A stretch of 64,000 bases of DNA from Oscillospiraceae bacterium (GCA_022650455.1 JALCPO010000001.1:1-64000); one strand, 5' to 3'. Counted from the first letter of the stretch, positions 54,956 through 64,000 are shown. Notes: generated by a model not told the origin, from the sequence alone. Made by a program: numbers and translations.

Positions 54956-55729
54956 TTGGGAAAAATCATCGCGGTCGCCAACCAAAAAGGCGGCGTCGGC
55001 AAGACGACCACGTCGGTGAACCTTTCCGCCGCAATGGGGCTGAAAGGGATCAAAACGCTGCTTGTGGACATCGACCCGCAGGGCAATTCCTCCAGCGGAG
55101 TCGGCGTGGACCGCAGAAAGCTGAAAAATACGATCTATGAGGTCCTGATCGGCCGCGCGGAATCGAAGGACGTCCTGATCCATACCGGGTTTGCAAACCT
55201 CGACCTGCTCCCGTCCAGCATGGACCTGGCGGGCGCGGAAATCGAGCTGGTCGATATGGAACGCCGGGAATCCCGGCTCAAGGCCGCGCTTGCGCCGCTT
55301 GCCGCGGATTACGGCTATCTTTTCATCGACTGCCCGCCGTCGCTCGGAATCATCACGACAAACGCGCTGAACGCGGCGGATACGCTCCTGGTGCCGATCC
55401 AATGCGAGTATTATGCGCTGGAGGGGCTTTCGCAGCTGATGAACAGCGTGCGGCGGGTCAAGCGGCGGTACAACGGGCATCTGGATGTCGAGGGCGTTCT
55501 GCTCACCATGTTCGACGGGCGGCTGAACCTGACGCAGCAGGTGGTGGGGGAAGTCAAAAAATATTTTCCCCGCAAGGTGTTCGGCACGGTTATCCCGCGC
55601 GCGGTGCGGCTTTCGGAAGCGCCGAGCTTTGGAAAGCCGATCCAGTATTTTGACAAATCGTCCCGCGGGGCGCAGGCATACGACGCCCTTGCGGAAGAAA
55701 TTATCCGCATGAACGGAAGGCAGGCGTAA
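54956..55729 (+). CDS. soj: ParA-family chromosome partitioning ATPase Soj
   Basis: The 257-residue protein has the deviant Walker A motif (NQKGGVGKTTTSVNLSAAMG) and the motifs LVDIDPQGN and LFIDCPPSLGIITTNAL. TTG 54956 gives the canonical N-terminus MGKIIAVANQKGG and lies eight bases after AAGGGG; the ATG at 54950 is an alternative. It forms an operon with spo0J. Confidence 0.95.
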   Translation: MGKIIAVANQKGGVGKTTTSVNLSAAMGLKGIKTLLVDIDPQGNSSSGVGVDRRKLKNTIYEVLIGRAESKDVLIHTGFANLDLLPSSMDLAGAEIELVDMERRESRLKAALAPLAADYGYLFIDCPPSLGIITTNALNAADTLLVPIQCEYYALEGLSQLMNSVRRVKRRYNGHLDVEGVLLTMFDGRLNLTQQVVGEVKKYFPRKVFGTVIPRAVRLSEAPSFGKPIQYFDKSSRGAQAYDALAEEIIRMNGRQA

Positions 55730-55731
55730 GG

Positions 55732-56571
55732 ATGGCAAAAAAGCGAGGACTCGGCAAGGGCCTTGACGCGATCTTTGCCGAGAACGATACCGAGGAAGAG
55801 AATACCGCGGTGATGCTGAAAACCGATGAGCTGGAACCGAACCGGGACCAGCCGCGCCGGGTGTTCAACGAGCAGGCGCTCAACGAGCTGGCGGATTCCA
55901 TTTCCCGGCACGGGGTGCTTCAGCCGCTGCTGGTGCGGCCCCTCATGGGCGGAGGGTACCAGATCGTCGCCGGGGAACGCCGTTGGCGCGCCGCGCGGAT
56001 GGCCGGGGTGGAAGAGATTCCCGCCGTCGTGCGGGAGCTGTCCGACAGCCAGGTGACGGAGCTTGCGCTGATTGAAAACCTGCAGCGGGAGGACCTCAAC
56101 CCGCTGGAGGAAGCGCAGGGTTATCAGTCCCTGATGGAAAGCTACGGGATGACGCAGGACGGGGTCGCCCAGACGGTGGGCAAGTCCCGGCCGGCCGTGA
56201 CCAATGCGCTCCGGCTGCTGAACCTTCCGCCGGAGATGCAGAAAAAGGTCAGCGCCGGCTCCATTTCGGCGGGGCATGCCCGCGCGCTGCTCAGCTTTCC
56301 GGATGAAAAGACCATGCGGGAAGCGGCGAAAGCCGCGGAAGCGGGGGCTTCCGTGCGGGAGCTGGAAAAAATGGCGCAGAAAGCGAACGCCGGACCGAAA
56401 GAAAAGAAGCGCCGCAGCAAGCTCCATTATTACGAGGAAGCGGAGCTTGCCCTCAAGGAGCATCTGGGGCGCAAGGTGCGGGTGAGCGGGACCAGAAAAC
56501 GCGGGATTCTTCAGATCGAATTCTACGGCGAAGACGATCTGACCGACCTGATGAAGCACTTTGCGGGCTGA
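55732..56571 (+). CDS. spo0J: ParB-family chromosome partitioning protein Spo0J
   Basis: The 279-residue protein begins AKKRGLGKGLDAIFAEN and has the ParB CTP-binding segment (GGYQIVAGERRWRAARMAG, ENLQREDLNPLEEAQGYQ), a helix-turn-helix and a C-terminal dimer domain. It binds parS and loads condensin. It starts two bases after the soj stop. Hairpin element A begins directly after its stop codon. Confidence 0.97.
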   Translation: MAKKRGLGKGLDAIFAENDTEEENTAVMLKTDELEPNRDQPRRVFNEQALNELADSISRHGVLQPLLVRPLMGGGYQIVAGERRWRAARMAGVEEIPAVVRELSDSQVTELALIENLQREDLNPLEEAQGYQSLMESYGMTQDGVAQTVGKSRPAVTNALRLLNLPPEMQKKVSAGSISAGHARALLSFPDEKTMREAAKAAEAGASVRELEKMAQKANAGPKEKKRRSKLHYYEEAELALKEHLGRKVRVSGTRKRGILQIEFYGEDDLTDLMKHFAG

Positions 56572-56617
56572 CCAGACTTTTCTTTGGAAAAAGAAAAGTC
56601 TGGATCAAAAAAAACCG
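56572..56617 (+). repeat. Dispersed element A, copy 4 (after spo0J)
   Basis: CCAGACTTTTCTTT (56572-56585) and AAAGAAAAGTCTGG (56590-56603) form a perfect 14-bp stem with a GGAA loop, starting at the base after the stop codon. The tail ATCAAAAAAAACCG follows: A-rich, not T-rich. Confidence 0.85.
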
Positions 56618-56913
56618 AGATTTAAGATCATTCGAAATGTGCTTTCTCCGAAAGAAAAAGCCCGGATCAAAAAAACAAAACGAGATTGTGAGAGAAGGGC
56701 ATTTTGAAACAGAGTGTTCTAAAAAAGAATAAATCATTAATTAAAAGGATCGGATTTTTACCGTCGGTCCTAATAAAGTTCGGAAAATGTGAGAAAATAA
56801 TTTTTATCTGAAAAAAATGAAATCGAATTCCAAAGGTTCCACTGCTTTTTTAATCGGGGAAATAAAAATTTCCGTCCGGCCGGGATCGGGCGGGCGATGA
56901 GGAGTCGGAAAAC
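56618..56913. other. AT-rich spo0J-serS gap with a degenerate second copy of element A
   Basis: At 56641-56690 CTTTCTCCGAAAGAAAAAG followed by CCCGGATCAAAAAAAC and then CGAGATT looks like a worn second copy of element A and its flank. The rest of the gap is rich in A and T against GC-rich surroundings and has no open frame with a ribosome-binding site. No T-box (serine-responsive) leader could be recognised. The serS ribosome-binding site ATGAGGAG lies at its right end. Confidence 0.55.
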
Positions 56914-58197
56914 ATGATTGACATAAAGCTAATCCGCAGCGACCCGGAAAAGATCAAGGCGGGTGCAAAGAAGCGCAATTACGACGCGGACCGGATCGTC
57001 GACGATATTCTTGCCATTGACGCGAAGCGCCGCGAAATCACGGCGAACGTGGACGCCATGCGCGCCGAGCAGAATGCGGCGGGCAGAAAAATCCCGCAGA
57101 TCAAAAAGGAAGGGGGCGACGTTTCCGAATTGATGGCGCGTATGAAGACTCTGGCGGCGGAAGTCAAGGAGAACAGCGCAAAACTCAATGAGATCGAGGA
57201 AAAGCAGAAGACGCTGCTGCTCAGCCTTCCGAACATGCCGGACGAAGACGTTGCCGCGGGCGGAAAGGAAAACAATAAGCCGCTGCGTTACTTCGGGGAA
57301 AAGCCGAAGTTTGAGGGATTCCCCCCAAAAAACCATGTGGAGCTCTGCGAAAGCCTGCATCTGATTGATTACCAGCGCGGCGCGAAGCTTGCCGGGGCTG
57401 CGTCCTGGGTTTACTGCGGGCTGGGCGCCCGCTTGGAGTGGGGGCTGCTCAATTTCTTTATCGGAGAGCATCTGCGCGACGGTTATGAGCTGATGCTCGT
57501 CCCGCATATGCTGAACTACGAATGCGGCTATACCGCGGGGCAGTTCCCAAAATTTGCGGACGAGGTGTACTGGATCGCCAATCCCACCAGTACGGAGAAA
57601 AAGTTTCTTCTCCCCACGGCGGAAACGGCGCTGGTCAATCTTCACCGCGGCGAAATCCTCACCGCGGACGAGCTTCCGAAAAAATATATCTCCTACACGC
57701 CCTGCTACCGGCGCGAAGCGGGAAGCTACCGCTCCGAGGAACGCGGAATGATCCGCGGCCACCAGTTCAACAAGGTGGAAATGGTCCAGTACACGAAGCC
57801 CGAGGAGTCCGACCGGGCGTTTGAGGAGCTGGTCGCGAAGGCGGAGCGTCTGGTGCAGGAGCTTGGCCTGCATTACCGTGTGAGCAAGCTGGCCGCGGGC
57901 GACTGCTCGTTTTCCATGGCGCGCACCTACGACATTGAGGTCTGGATCCCGAGCATGGGCATCTACAAGGAAGTCAGCTCCGCTTCCAATGCGCGCGACT
58001 ACCAGGCCAGGCGGGGCAACGTGAAGTACCGCGCCGAGGACGGAAAGCCGCGGTTTGTCCATACGCTGAACGCGTCCGGTCTGGCGACGAGCCGCGTATT
58101 CCCGGCCATTGTGGAACAGTACCAGAACGCCGACGGGAGCGTTACCGTTCCGGAAGTCCTGCGCAAATATGTTGGAACGGATGTCATTCGCCCATGA
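56914..58197 (+). CDS. serS: Seryl-tRNA synthetase
   Basis: The 427-residue class II synthetase begins MIDIKLIRSDPEKIKAGAKK with the N-terminal coiled-coil arm (about 30-105). The class II motifs are visible: motif 2 TPCYRREAGSYRSEERGMIR with GHQFNKVEMVQY, and motif 3 LNASGLATSRVFPAIVEQYQ. It charges tRNA-Ser. The stop overlaps the next gene by four bases. Confidence 0.97.
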   Translation: MIDIKLIRSDPEKIKAGAKKRNYDADRIVDDILAIDAKRREITANVDAMRAEQNAAGRKIPQIKKEGGDVSELMARMKTLAAEVKENSAKLNEIEEKQKTLLLSLPNMPDEDVAAGGKENNKPLRYFGEKPKFEGFPPKNHVELCESLHLIDYQRGAKLAGAASWVYCGLGARLEWGLLNFFIGEHLRDGYELMLVPHMLNYECGYTAGQFPKFADEVYWIANPTSTEKKFLLPTAETALVNLHRGEILTADELPKKYISYTPCYRREAGSYRSEERGMIRGHQFNKVEMVQYTKPEESDRAFEELVAKAERLVQELGLHYRVSKLAAGDCSFSMARTYDIEVWIPSMGIYKEVSSASNARDYQARRGNVKYRAEDGKPRFVHTLNASGLATSRVFPAIVEQYQNADGSVTVPEVLRKYVGTDVIRP

Positions 58198-58958
58198 CGG
58201 AGGATGTTATCGCGGAGTATTCCCGCGGCCTGCGCGTCCCCGTCTACGACGTGGGGCCGGAAAACCGGCTGAAATTCGGCTCTGCCCTGCGCCTGGTCCA
58301 GGAAACCAGCGAGCAGCATCTCGGCGTGATGCGGGTCGGTTATGAGAAAATGAGGGAAAAGGCCGGGCTGGTGTTTTTCATTATCTCCACGCGGGTGCGC
58401 ATCGGCCGCATGCCCCTGCACAACGAGAAAATCGTCATCAAAACCCACCCGCGCGGGCGGGGAGGGGCGCAGTTTTACCGCGATTTCCGGTTTTACGGGG
58501 AAAACGGGGAGCTTCTGGTCGACGTGATGCAGACTACGGTCCTCGCCGACGCGGAAAGCCACAAAATAAGGCGGCCGCAGGCGCTCAGGCCGTTCGGAAT
58601 CTATCCGGAAAATGTGGTCGGGCCGGAAGAGCGCATGGAGCGCTTTTCCGTTCCGGCAGGACTGCCGTTTGCCGGGGAGCGGCCGGTGTTCCATTCCGAT
58701 CTCGACGCGAACGGGCACATGAACAATTCCGTGTACGGCGACGTGGTGTCGGACTTTCTGCCGCCCGCCGTGCGGAAAACGGCGCGGGAGATCCAGATCA
58801 ACTATGTTTCCGAAACGCCGGAGGGCGACGCGCTGAAAATTTACGCGGGGAAAAGCGGAGGGAAGTTTCTCATGCGCGGCGAAAATGCAAATGGCGTCAG
58901 CTTTACGGCGAGCGCCTCGGGAAAAAACGGAGGCGCCTTATTTCTTCCGGATGCTTGA
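58194..58958 (+). CDS. Acyl-ACP thioesterase (FatA/FatB family)
   Basis: The 254-residue protein has two hot-dog halves; the second has the conserved segment HSDLDANGHMNNSVYGDVVS (catalytic Asn-His region). Bacterial members hydrolyse acyl-ACP, releasing free fatty acids. The ATGA overlap with serS shows translational coupling, although the functions are unrelated. It may shape medium-chain fatty acid release; that is speculative. Confidence 0.86.
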   Translation: MTEDVIAEYSRGLRVPVYDVGPENRLKFGSALRLVQETSEQHLGVMRVGYEKMREKAGLVFFIISTRVRIGRMPLHNEKIVIKTHPRGRGGAQFYRDFRFYGENGELLVDVMQTTVLADAESHKIRRPQALRPFGIYPENVVGPEERMERFSVPAGLPFAGERPVFHSDLDANGHMNNSVYGDVVSDFLPPAVRKTAREIQINYVSETPEGDALKIYAGKSGGKFLMRGENANGVSFTASASGKNGGALFLPDA

Positions 58959-59062
58959 TTCCGAAATCCGGAAATGTTACAATACTGTTTATTATATTAA
59001 GAAAAATGAATCGCAAAAAACAGGAAAACAGGCTTTGGCCCGTCCTGCGGCAAAGAGGCTGA

Positions 59063-60556
<1,494 letters not shown>

Positions 60557-60589
60557 GAAGGGACACGAAAAAATATTTTGGGGGTTTGC

Positions 60590-60619
60590 TTGACAATCCG
60601 AGCCAAAATAGCGTATAAT
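60590..60619 (+). promoter_or_regulatory. tRNA operon promoter
   Basis: TTGACA (60590-60595) and TATAAT (60614-60619) are separated by 18 bases. It is followed by a small CGCTCC/GGAGCG hairpin (60626-60648) and then tRNA-Met. Confidence 0.85.
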
Positions 60620-60654
60620 AAATAACGCTCCGCTATGTTAAGGAGCGCAAATTT

Positions 60655-60731
60655 GGCGGCATAGCTCAGTTGGCTAGAGCATTCGGTTCATACCCGAAGC
60701 GTCGTTGGTTCGAATCCAATTGCCGCTACCA
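60655..60731 (+). tRNA. tRNA-Met (CAT anticodon)
   Basis: 77 bases with a 7-bp acceptor stem GGCGGCA/TGCCGCT, anticodon loop TTCATAC at 60687-60693 on a TTCGG/CCGAA stem, GGTTCGAATCC T-arm and encoded CCA. The anticodon stem lacks the three G-C pairs typical of initiator tRNA. It could be elongator Met or, with lysidine, a CAT-type tRNA-Ile. Confidence 0.94.
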
Positions 60732-60733
60732 AC

Positions 60734-60808
60734 GGCCCGGTGGTCAAGTGGCTAAGACACCGCCCTTTCACGGCGGTAACACGAGTTCGACCCTCGTCCG
60801 GGTCACCA
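60734..60808 (+). tRNA. tRNA-Glu (TTC anticodon)
   Basis: 75 bases with acceptor stem GGCCCGG/CCGGGTC, anticodon stem CCGCC/GGCGG with loop CTTTCAC, T-arm CGAGTTCGACCCTCG and encoded CCA. It is separated from tRNA-Met by two bases. Confidence 0.95.
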
Positions 60809-60810
60809 CT

Positions 60811-60837
60811 TTTGCGCGAATCCGCGCAAATTTTTTT
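60811..60837 (+). terminator. Terminator-like hairpin between tRNA-Glu and tRNA-Val
   Basis: TTTGCGCG (60811-60818) and CGCGCAAA (60823-60830) form a perfect stem with an AATC loop, followed by seven T. It begins two bases after tRNA-Glu and ends two bases before tRNA-Val. Confidence 0.85.
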
Positions 60838-60838
60838 A

Positions 60839-60915
60839 GGACGCATAGCTCAGCTGGTTAGAGCGCTCGCCTCACACGCGAGAGGTCTTGGGTTCGAGTC
60901 CCGATGTGTCCACCA
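60839..60915 (+). tRNA. tRNA-Val (CAC anticodon)
   Basis: 77 bases with acceptor stem GGACGCA/TGTGTCC (one G-U pair), anticodon loop CTCACAC on a CTCGC/GCGAG stem, T-arm with GGGTTCGAGTCCC and encoded CCA. The gene has no obvious promoter of its own because a terminator-like hairpin lies directly upstream. Confidence 0.94.
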
Positions 60916-60951
60916 AAAGAAACGCACCCCGCATGGGGGTGCGTTTCTTTT
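60915..60951 (+). terminator. Hairpin terminator after tRNA-Val
   Basis: AAAAGAAACGCACCCC (60915-60930) and its exact complement (60936-60951) flank a GCATG loop, followed by no further T run beyond the stem's own TTTCTTTT. It overlaps the last A of the tRNA CCA end. Confidence 0.7.
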
Positions 60952-61057
60952 GCGATTCATCACGGACGAGAACCCCGGCGCAACCCGGGAGAAAGAAGCT
61001 GCCCTTTCGGAGCGTTGCAGAAAAAAAGGGACTCGCGGAACGCGGGAAAAAACTGCC

Positions 61058-61075
61058 CGAGTCCCGATATGTCCA
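61058..61075 (+). repeat. Duplicate of the tRNA-Val 3' end (att-like)
   Basis: CGAGTCCCGATATGTCCA matches 60895-60912 in tRNA-Val at 17 of 18 positions. Integrating elements leave such direct repeats at tRNA 3' ends. Nothing with the look of an integrase lies between the copies, which are only 163 bases apart. Confidence 0.55.
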
Positions 61076-61106
61076 TTCCTGTTTGACGGATTCACAGCAT
61101 GCCTGA

Positions 61107-61138
61107 GGCTACGAAGCTGAAATGTTTCGTAGCCCTTT
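61107..61138 (+). terminator. Intrinsic terminator
   Basis: GGCTACGAA (61107-61115) pairs with TTCGTAGCC (61126-61134), followed by CTTTTA. No gene reads into it now except the tRNA operon. Confidence 0.65.
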
Positions 61139-61507
61139 TATGTTGTCTTTCTTACGGTTAGAACCTAATTCAGCATATGCAAAGCGTAATCGCTGCGACC
61201 TCAATTTGCCCTTCGGACACACGCTGCGTAAGGATGAGTCCGTTCAAGGACAATGTCTCTTTGTCCGGCAAAAAACAGGATTCTGTTCGGCTGACTTTAA
61301 GAAATGCTTTGAAAAAGATAAATCCGGGCGAGACGCAAACAAAAAGCATGCTTTCGTCGATTCATATATTAATTTGCTGACACTGTCGCGTTCATCGAGT
61401 TCCTTCCGCAGATATTTTTAAATTCCGTTGGAACATTCCCTTTTAGGATGTTATATCATAATCTAAGGTGGATGAATGATGGAAAGCACGGAAAGGGGCA
61501 AGGACAT
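61139..61507. other. Region without a convincing gene
   Basis: Two overlapping open frames (61122-61421 and 61177-61380) have no good ribosome-binding site and no recognisable motif, and I do not count them as genes. The DNA is less GC-rich than the neighbouring housekeeping genes. It may be remnant DNA between the att-like repeat and the acylase gene. Confidence 0.45.
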
Positions 61508-62500
61508 ATGTGCACGGCAATCACTTTTCAATGCGGGCAGATGCAAAATTTTTTTGGCCGGACACGGGACTTTTCTTATCCAATCGATCCGCAGATCTTT
61601 ATAGTCCCGAAAAATTTTTCATGGCAAAGTGCTCTGGATGGAAAAATCTTCACCGACTCTTACAGCTTTATCACAATCGGCCAGGAAGAAGCCGGAATGC
61701 TCGGCTTTTTTGATGGAGTCAATGAGAATGGATTTGCCGCCGCCGCACTGTATTTTACCGGATATGCCGAATATGGTACGGGTCCGGACAACAGCGGAAA
61801 GGAACCGATCTCATCTCTGGAATTTCTTCATTTCATTTTAGGAAGATGCGGGTCGGTGGAAGAACTGAAAGGGATGCTGCCGCATGTCGCGATCATAGGC
61901 CTGCCGGACCCCGTCACTCAAACTGCGGCGCCGCTGCACTGGATTGCGGCGGACCGAAGCGGAGCATGTATCGTGATGGAACCGACGGGACGCGGGTTCC
62001 AACTGTTTGACAATCCCATTGGCGTGTTGGCGAACAGTCCGGCTTTTCCGTGGCAAGTGACGAATCTTAGGAATTACATGGGAGTTTCTCCGGAGCAGGA
62101 AAGCCAAGCCGACTGGGGAAAGGTCAAGCTGACCCCTTTTGGGCAGGCCGCCGGAACAAGACTGCTGCCGGGAGGGTATACTTCGCCGGAACGGTTTGTT
62201 CGAACGGCATTTCAGAAAACGCATGTGCTTCAGCCTGAAAATGTGAACGAGGCGGTTGTGACCTGCTTTCATATTATGGACAGCGTCACCGTCCCCAAAG
62301 GGGCCGTAGTGACGGACAGGGGGACCTATGATTATACTCAGTACACAGCTTTTTCCAATATCGATACGTGTGAATACTTTTTCAAAGCCTATGGCGGCAG
62401 TGCAATCGAGACCGCAGGCCTTTGGGGTCACGATCTCAATGCCGACCATATCATTTGTTTCGGTCCATTAACGCAGCAGCCGGTTTTCATGCGAAGATAG
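61508..62500 (+). CDS. Choloylglycine hydrolase family protein, penicillin V acylase-like
   Basis: The 330-residue Ntn hydrolase starts MCTAITFQCG, so the initiator Met would be removed to expose Cys2, the catalytic nucleophile. Other active-site residues are in place: Arg18 and Asp21 (FGRTRDFSY), Asn176 (VLANSPAFPWQ) and Arg229 (PERFVRTAF). Position 82 is Tyr (AAALYFTGY), as in Bacillus penicillin V acylase, whereas bile salt hydrolases usually have Asn. The upstream Met codons of the longer frame are not used because Cys must be residue 2; AAGGACAT lies before ATG 61508. No signal peptide, so cytoplasmic. Natural substrate may be an N-acyl amide or a signal such as an acyl-homoserine lactone; this is open. 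Confidence 0.9.
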   Translation: MCTAITFQCGQMQNFFGRTRDFSYPIDPQIFIVPKNFSWQSALDGKIFTDSYSFITIGQEEAGMLGFFDGVNENGFAAAALYFTGYAEYGTGPDNSGKEPISSLEFLHFILGRCGSVEELKGMLPHVAIIGLPDPVTQTAAPLHWIAADRSGACIVMEPTGRGFQLFDNPIGVLANSPAFPWQVTNLRNYMGVSPEQESQADWGKVKLTPFGQAAGTRLLPGGYTSPERFVRTAFQKTHVLQPENVNEAVVTCFHIMDSVTVPKGAVVTDRGTYDYTQYTAFSNIDTCEYFFKAYGGSAIETAGLWGHDLNADHIICFGPLTQQPVFMRR

Positions 62501-62588
62501 TCCGCTGGGTCTTGTTTTTTTGTTCATTCCACCGTCAGCATATAATTCTATGCTATTATTTTGAAAAAGGATAAAAAGGAATCATGTC

Positions 62589-62762
62589 ATGACGTTAGAA
62601 GAACTCAGGAAGATTGACCATGCAGTCCAAAAAATCCCATACCCGTTCGGCAGAAACTATTTGGCCTTCCGGACAATCATCCGAGGGCTTATCGATTCGG
62701 GACAATCCGTAACGGGCGCGATCCGGCAGTATGCAGACTGGAAATATCGAATGCATAAATAA
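62589..62762 (+). CDS. 57-residue hypothetical protein
   Basis: The frame starts MTLEELRKIDHAVQKIPYPF and ends YADWKYRMHK, with AAAAAGGAAT six to eight bases upstream of ATG. The composition is that of a folded small helical protein. I do not recognise the family. It lies 88 bases after the acylase gene on the same strand and may share its transcript. Confidence 0.6.
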   Translation: MTLEELRKIDHAVQKIPYPFGRNYLAFRTIIRGLIDSGQSVTGAIRQYADWKYRMHK

Positions 62763-62853
62763 AGGAGCGGATTTCCTCACAAGCCGATTTTTGTGCACCG
62801 TTTGTGTGCCGGGGCGTTTTTATGCCCGGGCAGATCCGGATACCGCGGAGGAC

Positions 62854-63906
62854 TCAGCGCACGAAATTTTTGAGGACGTCCAGCACATGCTCCATGTTTT
62901 CGTCCGTCCCGATGGAAATGCGCAGAAAGTTGCGGATACGGGGCTGGTTGAACCAGCGCACCAGAATTCCGTTTTCCCGCAGCTTTGCAAACAAGGTCGC
63001 CCCCGGGACGCGCGGGTGCGAGGCAAAGACGAAGTTGGCTTTGGACGGGAGCACGGTGAAACCGAGCTTTTCGAGCCCCCGGCTGAAGCGCCCGCGCGTC
63101 TCCGCGATTTTCCCGTCGATCCCGGCGTAATACGCGGCGTCCGACACGGCGGCCGCCGCGGCCGCCGCGGCGATCCGGTCGACGGGGTAGGAGTTGAAGG
63201 AATTCTTCACCCGGTTCAGCCCCGCGACCAGATGCGGCTGCCCCAGCGCGTAGCCGACACGCAGACCGGCGAGGGAATGGGACTTGCTGAACGTGCGGAT
63301 GACCAGCAGGTTCGGGTATCGGCGGATGAGGCCCGCGACGCTCCGTCCGCCGAAAGCGATGTAGGCTTCATCGACGGCGACGACCCTGCCGGCGTGGTAC
63401 TCCAGCAGCCGGCGGATTTCGCCGGGGTCGAGGAAGATTCCGGTGGGCGCGTTCGGGTTGGGGAAAATCACGCCGCCCGCGGGCCGGAAATAATCCGCGA
63501 CGTCGATTTCAAAATCCCGGTTGAGCGGGACGGTTTGTACGGGGATGCCGTAAAAGCCGGCGAACACGGGGTAAAAGCTGTAGGTGATGTCGGGGAACAG
63601 AAGCGGCAGGACGGCGTCAAAAAAGGCGCAGAAGGTAAGCGACAGCACCTCGTCGCTGCCGTTGCCGCAGAAAACGCAGTCCGGGCCGATGTTTTCCGCT
63701 TTGGCAATGGCGGCGCGCAGGGCGCTCGCGTCCGGGTCGGGGTACAGCGGCAGGCCGGCGGCCGCTTCCCGGATCGCCCCGGAAAGCTCCGGGGTGGGCG
63801 GGTACGGATTTTCGTTGGTGTTCAGCTTGATATACCGGGCATCCTTCGGCTGCTCGCCCGCCGTATAGGGCGTGAGCCGCTTTGCCCGTTCGGACAGAAA
63901 TTCCAT
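62854..63906 (-). CDS. Histidinol-phosphate aminotransferase family (HisC/CobD-like)
   Basis: The 350-residue fold-type I PLP enzyme has LNTNENPYPPTPEL, GNGSDEVLSLTFCAFFD, the PNPNAPTG motif, DEAYIAF and the PLP lysine in RTFSKSHSLAGLRVGYA. It transaminates histidinol phosphate or a similar substrate. No other his genes are nearby, so the role could be histidine biosynthesis, aromatic amino acid transamination or (less likely) cobalamin synthesis. AAAGGAC lies about eight bases before ATG. Confidence 0.88.
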   Translation of the reverse strand: MEFLSERAKRLTPYTAGEQPKDARYIKLNTNENPYPPTPELSGAIREAAAGLPLYPDPDASALRAAIAKAENIGPDCVFCGNGSDEVLSLTFCAFFDAVLPLLFPDITYSFYPVFAGFYGIPVQTVPLNRDFEIDVADYFRPAGGVIFPNPNAPTGIFLDPGEIRRLLEYHAGRVVAVDEAYIAFGGRSVAGLIRRYPNLLVIRTFSKSHSLAGLRVGYALGQPHLVAGLNRVKNSFNSYPVDRIAAAAAAAAVSDAAYYAGIDGKIAETRGRFSRGLEKLGFTVLPSKANFVFASHPRVPGATLFAKLRENGILVRWFNQPRIRNFLRISIGTDENMEHVLDVLKNFVR

Positions 63907-63957
63907 GGAAAACAGTCCTTTCGGCGGCAGGGGGTTTCTTTCGCGCTTTACCCTGTT

Positions 63958-63986
63958 AGTTTACTACATTTCCCCGGGCAATACAA
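63958..63986 (-). promoter_or_regulatory. Promoter of the aminotransferase gene
   Basis: On the minus strand TTGTAT (63986-63981) and TAAACT (63963-63958) are 17 bases apart, about 50 bases before the start codon. Confidence 0.5.
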
Positions 63987-64000
63987 TCGCCCGGCGCCGA

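Noticed and set aside
56618..56913. Possible T-box leader for serS
   Set aside because: I could not find the conserved T-box sequence (TGGNACCGCG-like) or a specifier stem.
61122..61421. 99- and 67-codon frames between the tRNAs and the acylase
   Set aside because: No ribosome-binding site and no motif; the two frames overlap each other and one starts inside a terminator.

Overview
The window is a chromosomal segment around the replication origin of a GC-rich, spore-forming member of the Clostridia. The 16S rRNA fragment, the mixture of clostridial gene families (SleB-like cortex enzyme, RemB, Noc/Soj/Spo0J, clostridial YesMN-type regulators) and the GC content point to the Oscillospiraceae (Ruminococcaceae); a Caproiciproducens-like relative is my best guess, and the genus is not proven by what I can see.

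Layout. The left end is the 5' half of a 16S rRNA gene read leftward, with a consensus promoter. 1.2-4.1 kb holds a cortex-hydrolase gene, a lipoprotein, a short cis-prenyltransferase paralogue and a MerR regulator facing an iron-type alcohol dehydrogenase. 5.4-15.9 kb is a complete alpha-galactoside module: GH36 alpha-galactosidase, GntR/LacI-type repressor, YesN/YesM two-component pair, binding lipoprotein and two permeases. It has several near-consensus promoters and a paired operator-like repeat. 16-20.4 kb carries a YibE/F membrane protein and a cell-wall phosphoesterase with an NPPTG tail divergent from a class B sortase. 20.5-33.6 kb holds a TPP-riboswitch-controlled thiT, small enzymes, ychF, rubrerythrin, a MITE-like element, a Gld-type ABC export system and DUF1015/NUDIX genes.

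From about 34.4 to 46.0 kb (minus strand) is the origin cluster dnaA-dnaN-rlbA-recF-remB-[two zinc-ribbon membrane proteins]-gyrB-[three YcxB-like proteins]-gyrA. From 46.4 kb on the plus strand is rpmH-rnpA-yidD-yidC-jag-mnmE-mnmG-rsmG-noc-soj-spo0J-serS-thioesterase-guaB, followed by three tRNAs (Met, Glu, Val), a penicillin-V-acylase-like gene, a 57-codon gene and a minus-strand histidinol-phosphate aminotransferase. The strand switch, DnaA-box-like sites and two parS-like sites place oriC at about 44.4-46.4 kb.

The least explained part of the window is its intergenic DNA. I see three families of short dispersed elements: A, a hairpin at or just after a stop codon followed by an A-rich rather than U-rich tail; B, a hairpin abutting the Shine-Dalgarno sequence; and C, a repeat of about 100 bp. 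There is also a perfect 46-bp palindrome, a 146-bp MITE-like element and a tRNA-Val 3'-end duplication. A, B and C occur together in the mnmE-mnmG gap. I found no CRISPR array, prophage or obvious defence island. The candidate undescribed features are these intergenic elements and the small membrane proteins inserted in the gyrase operon.
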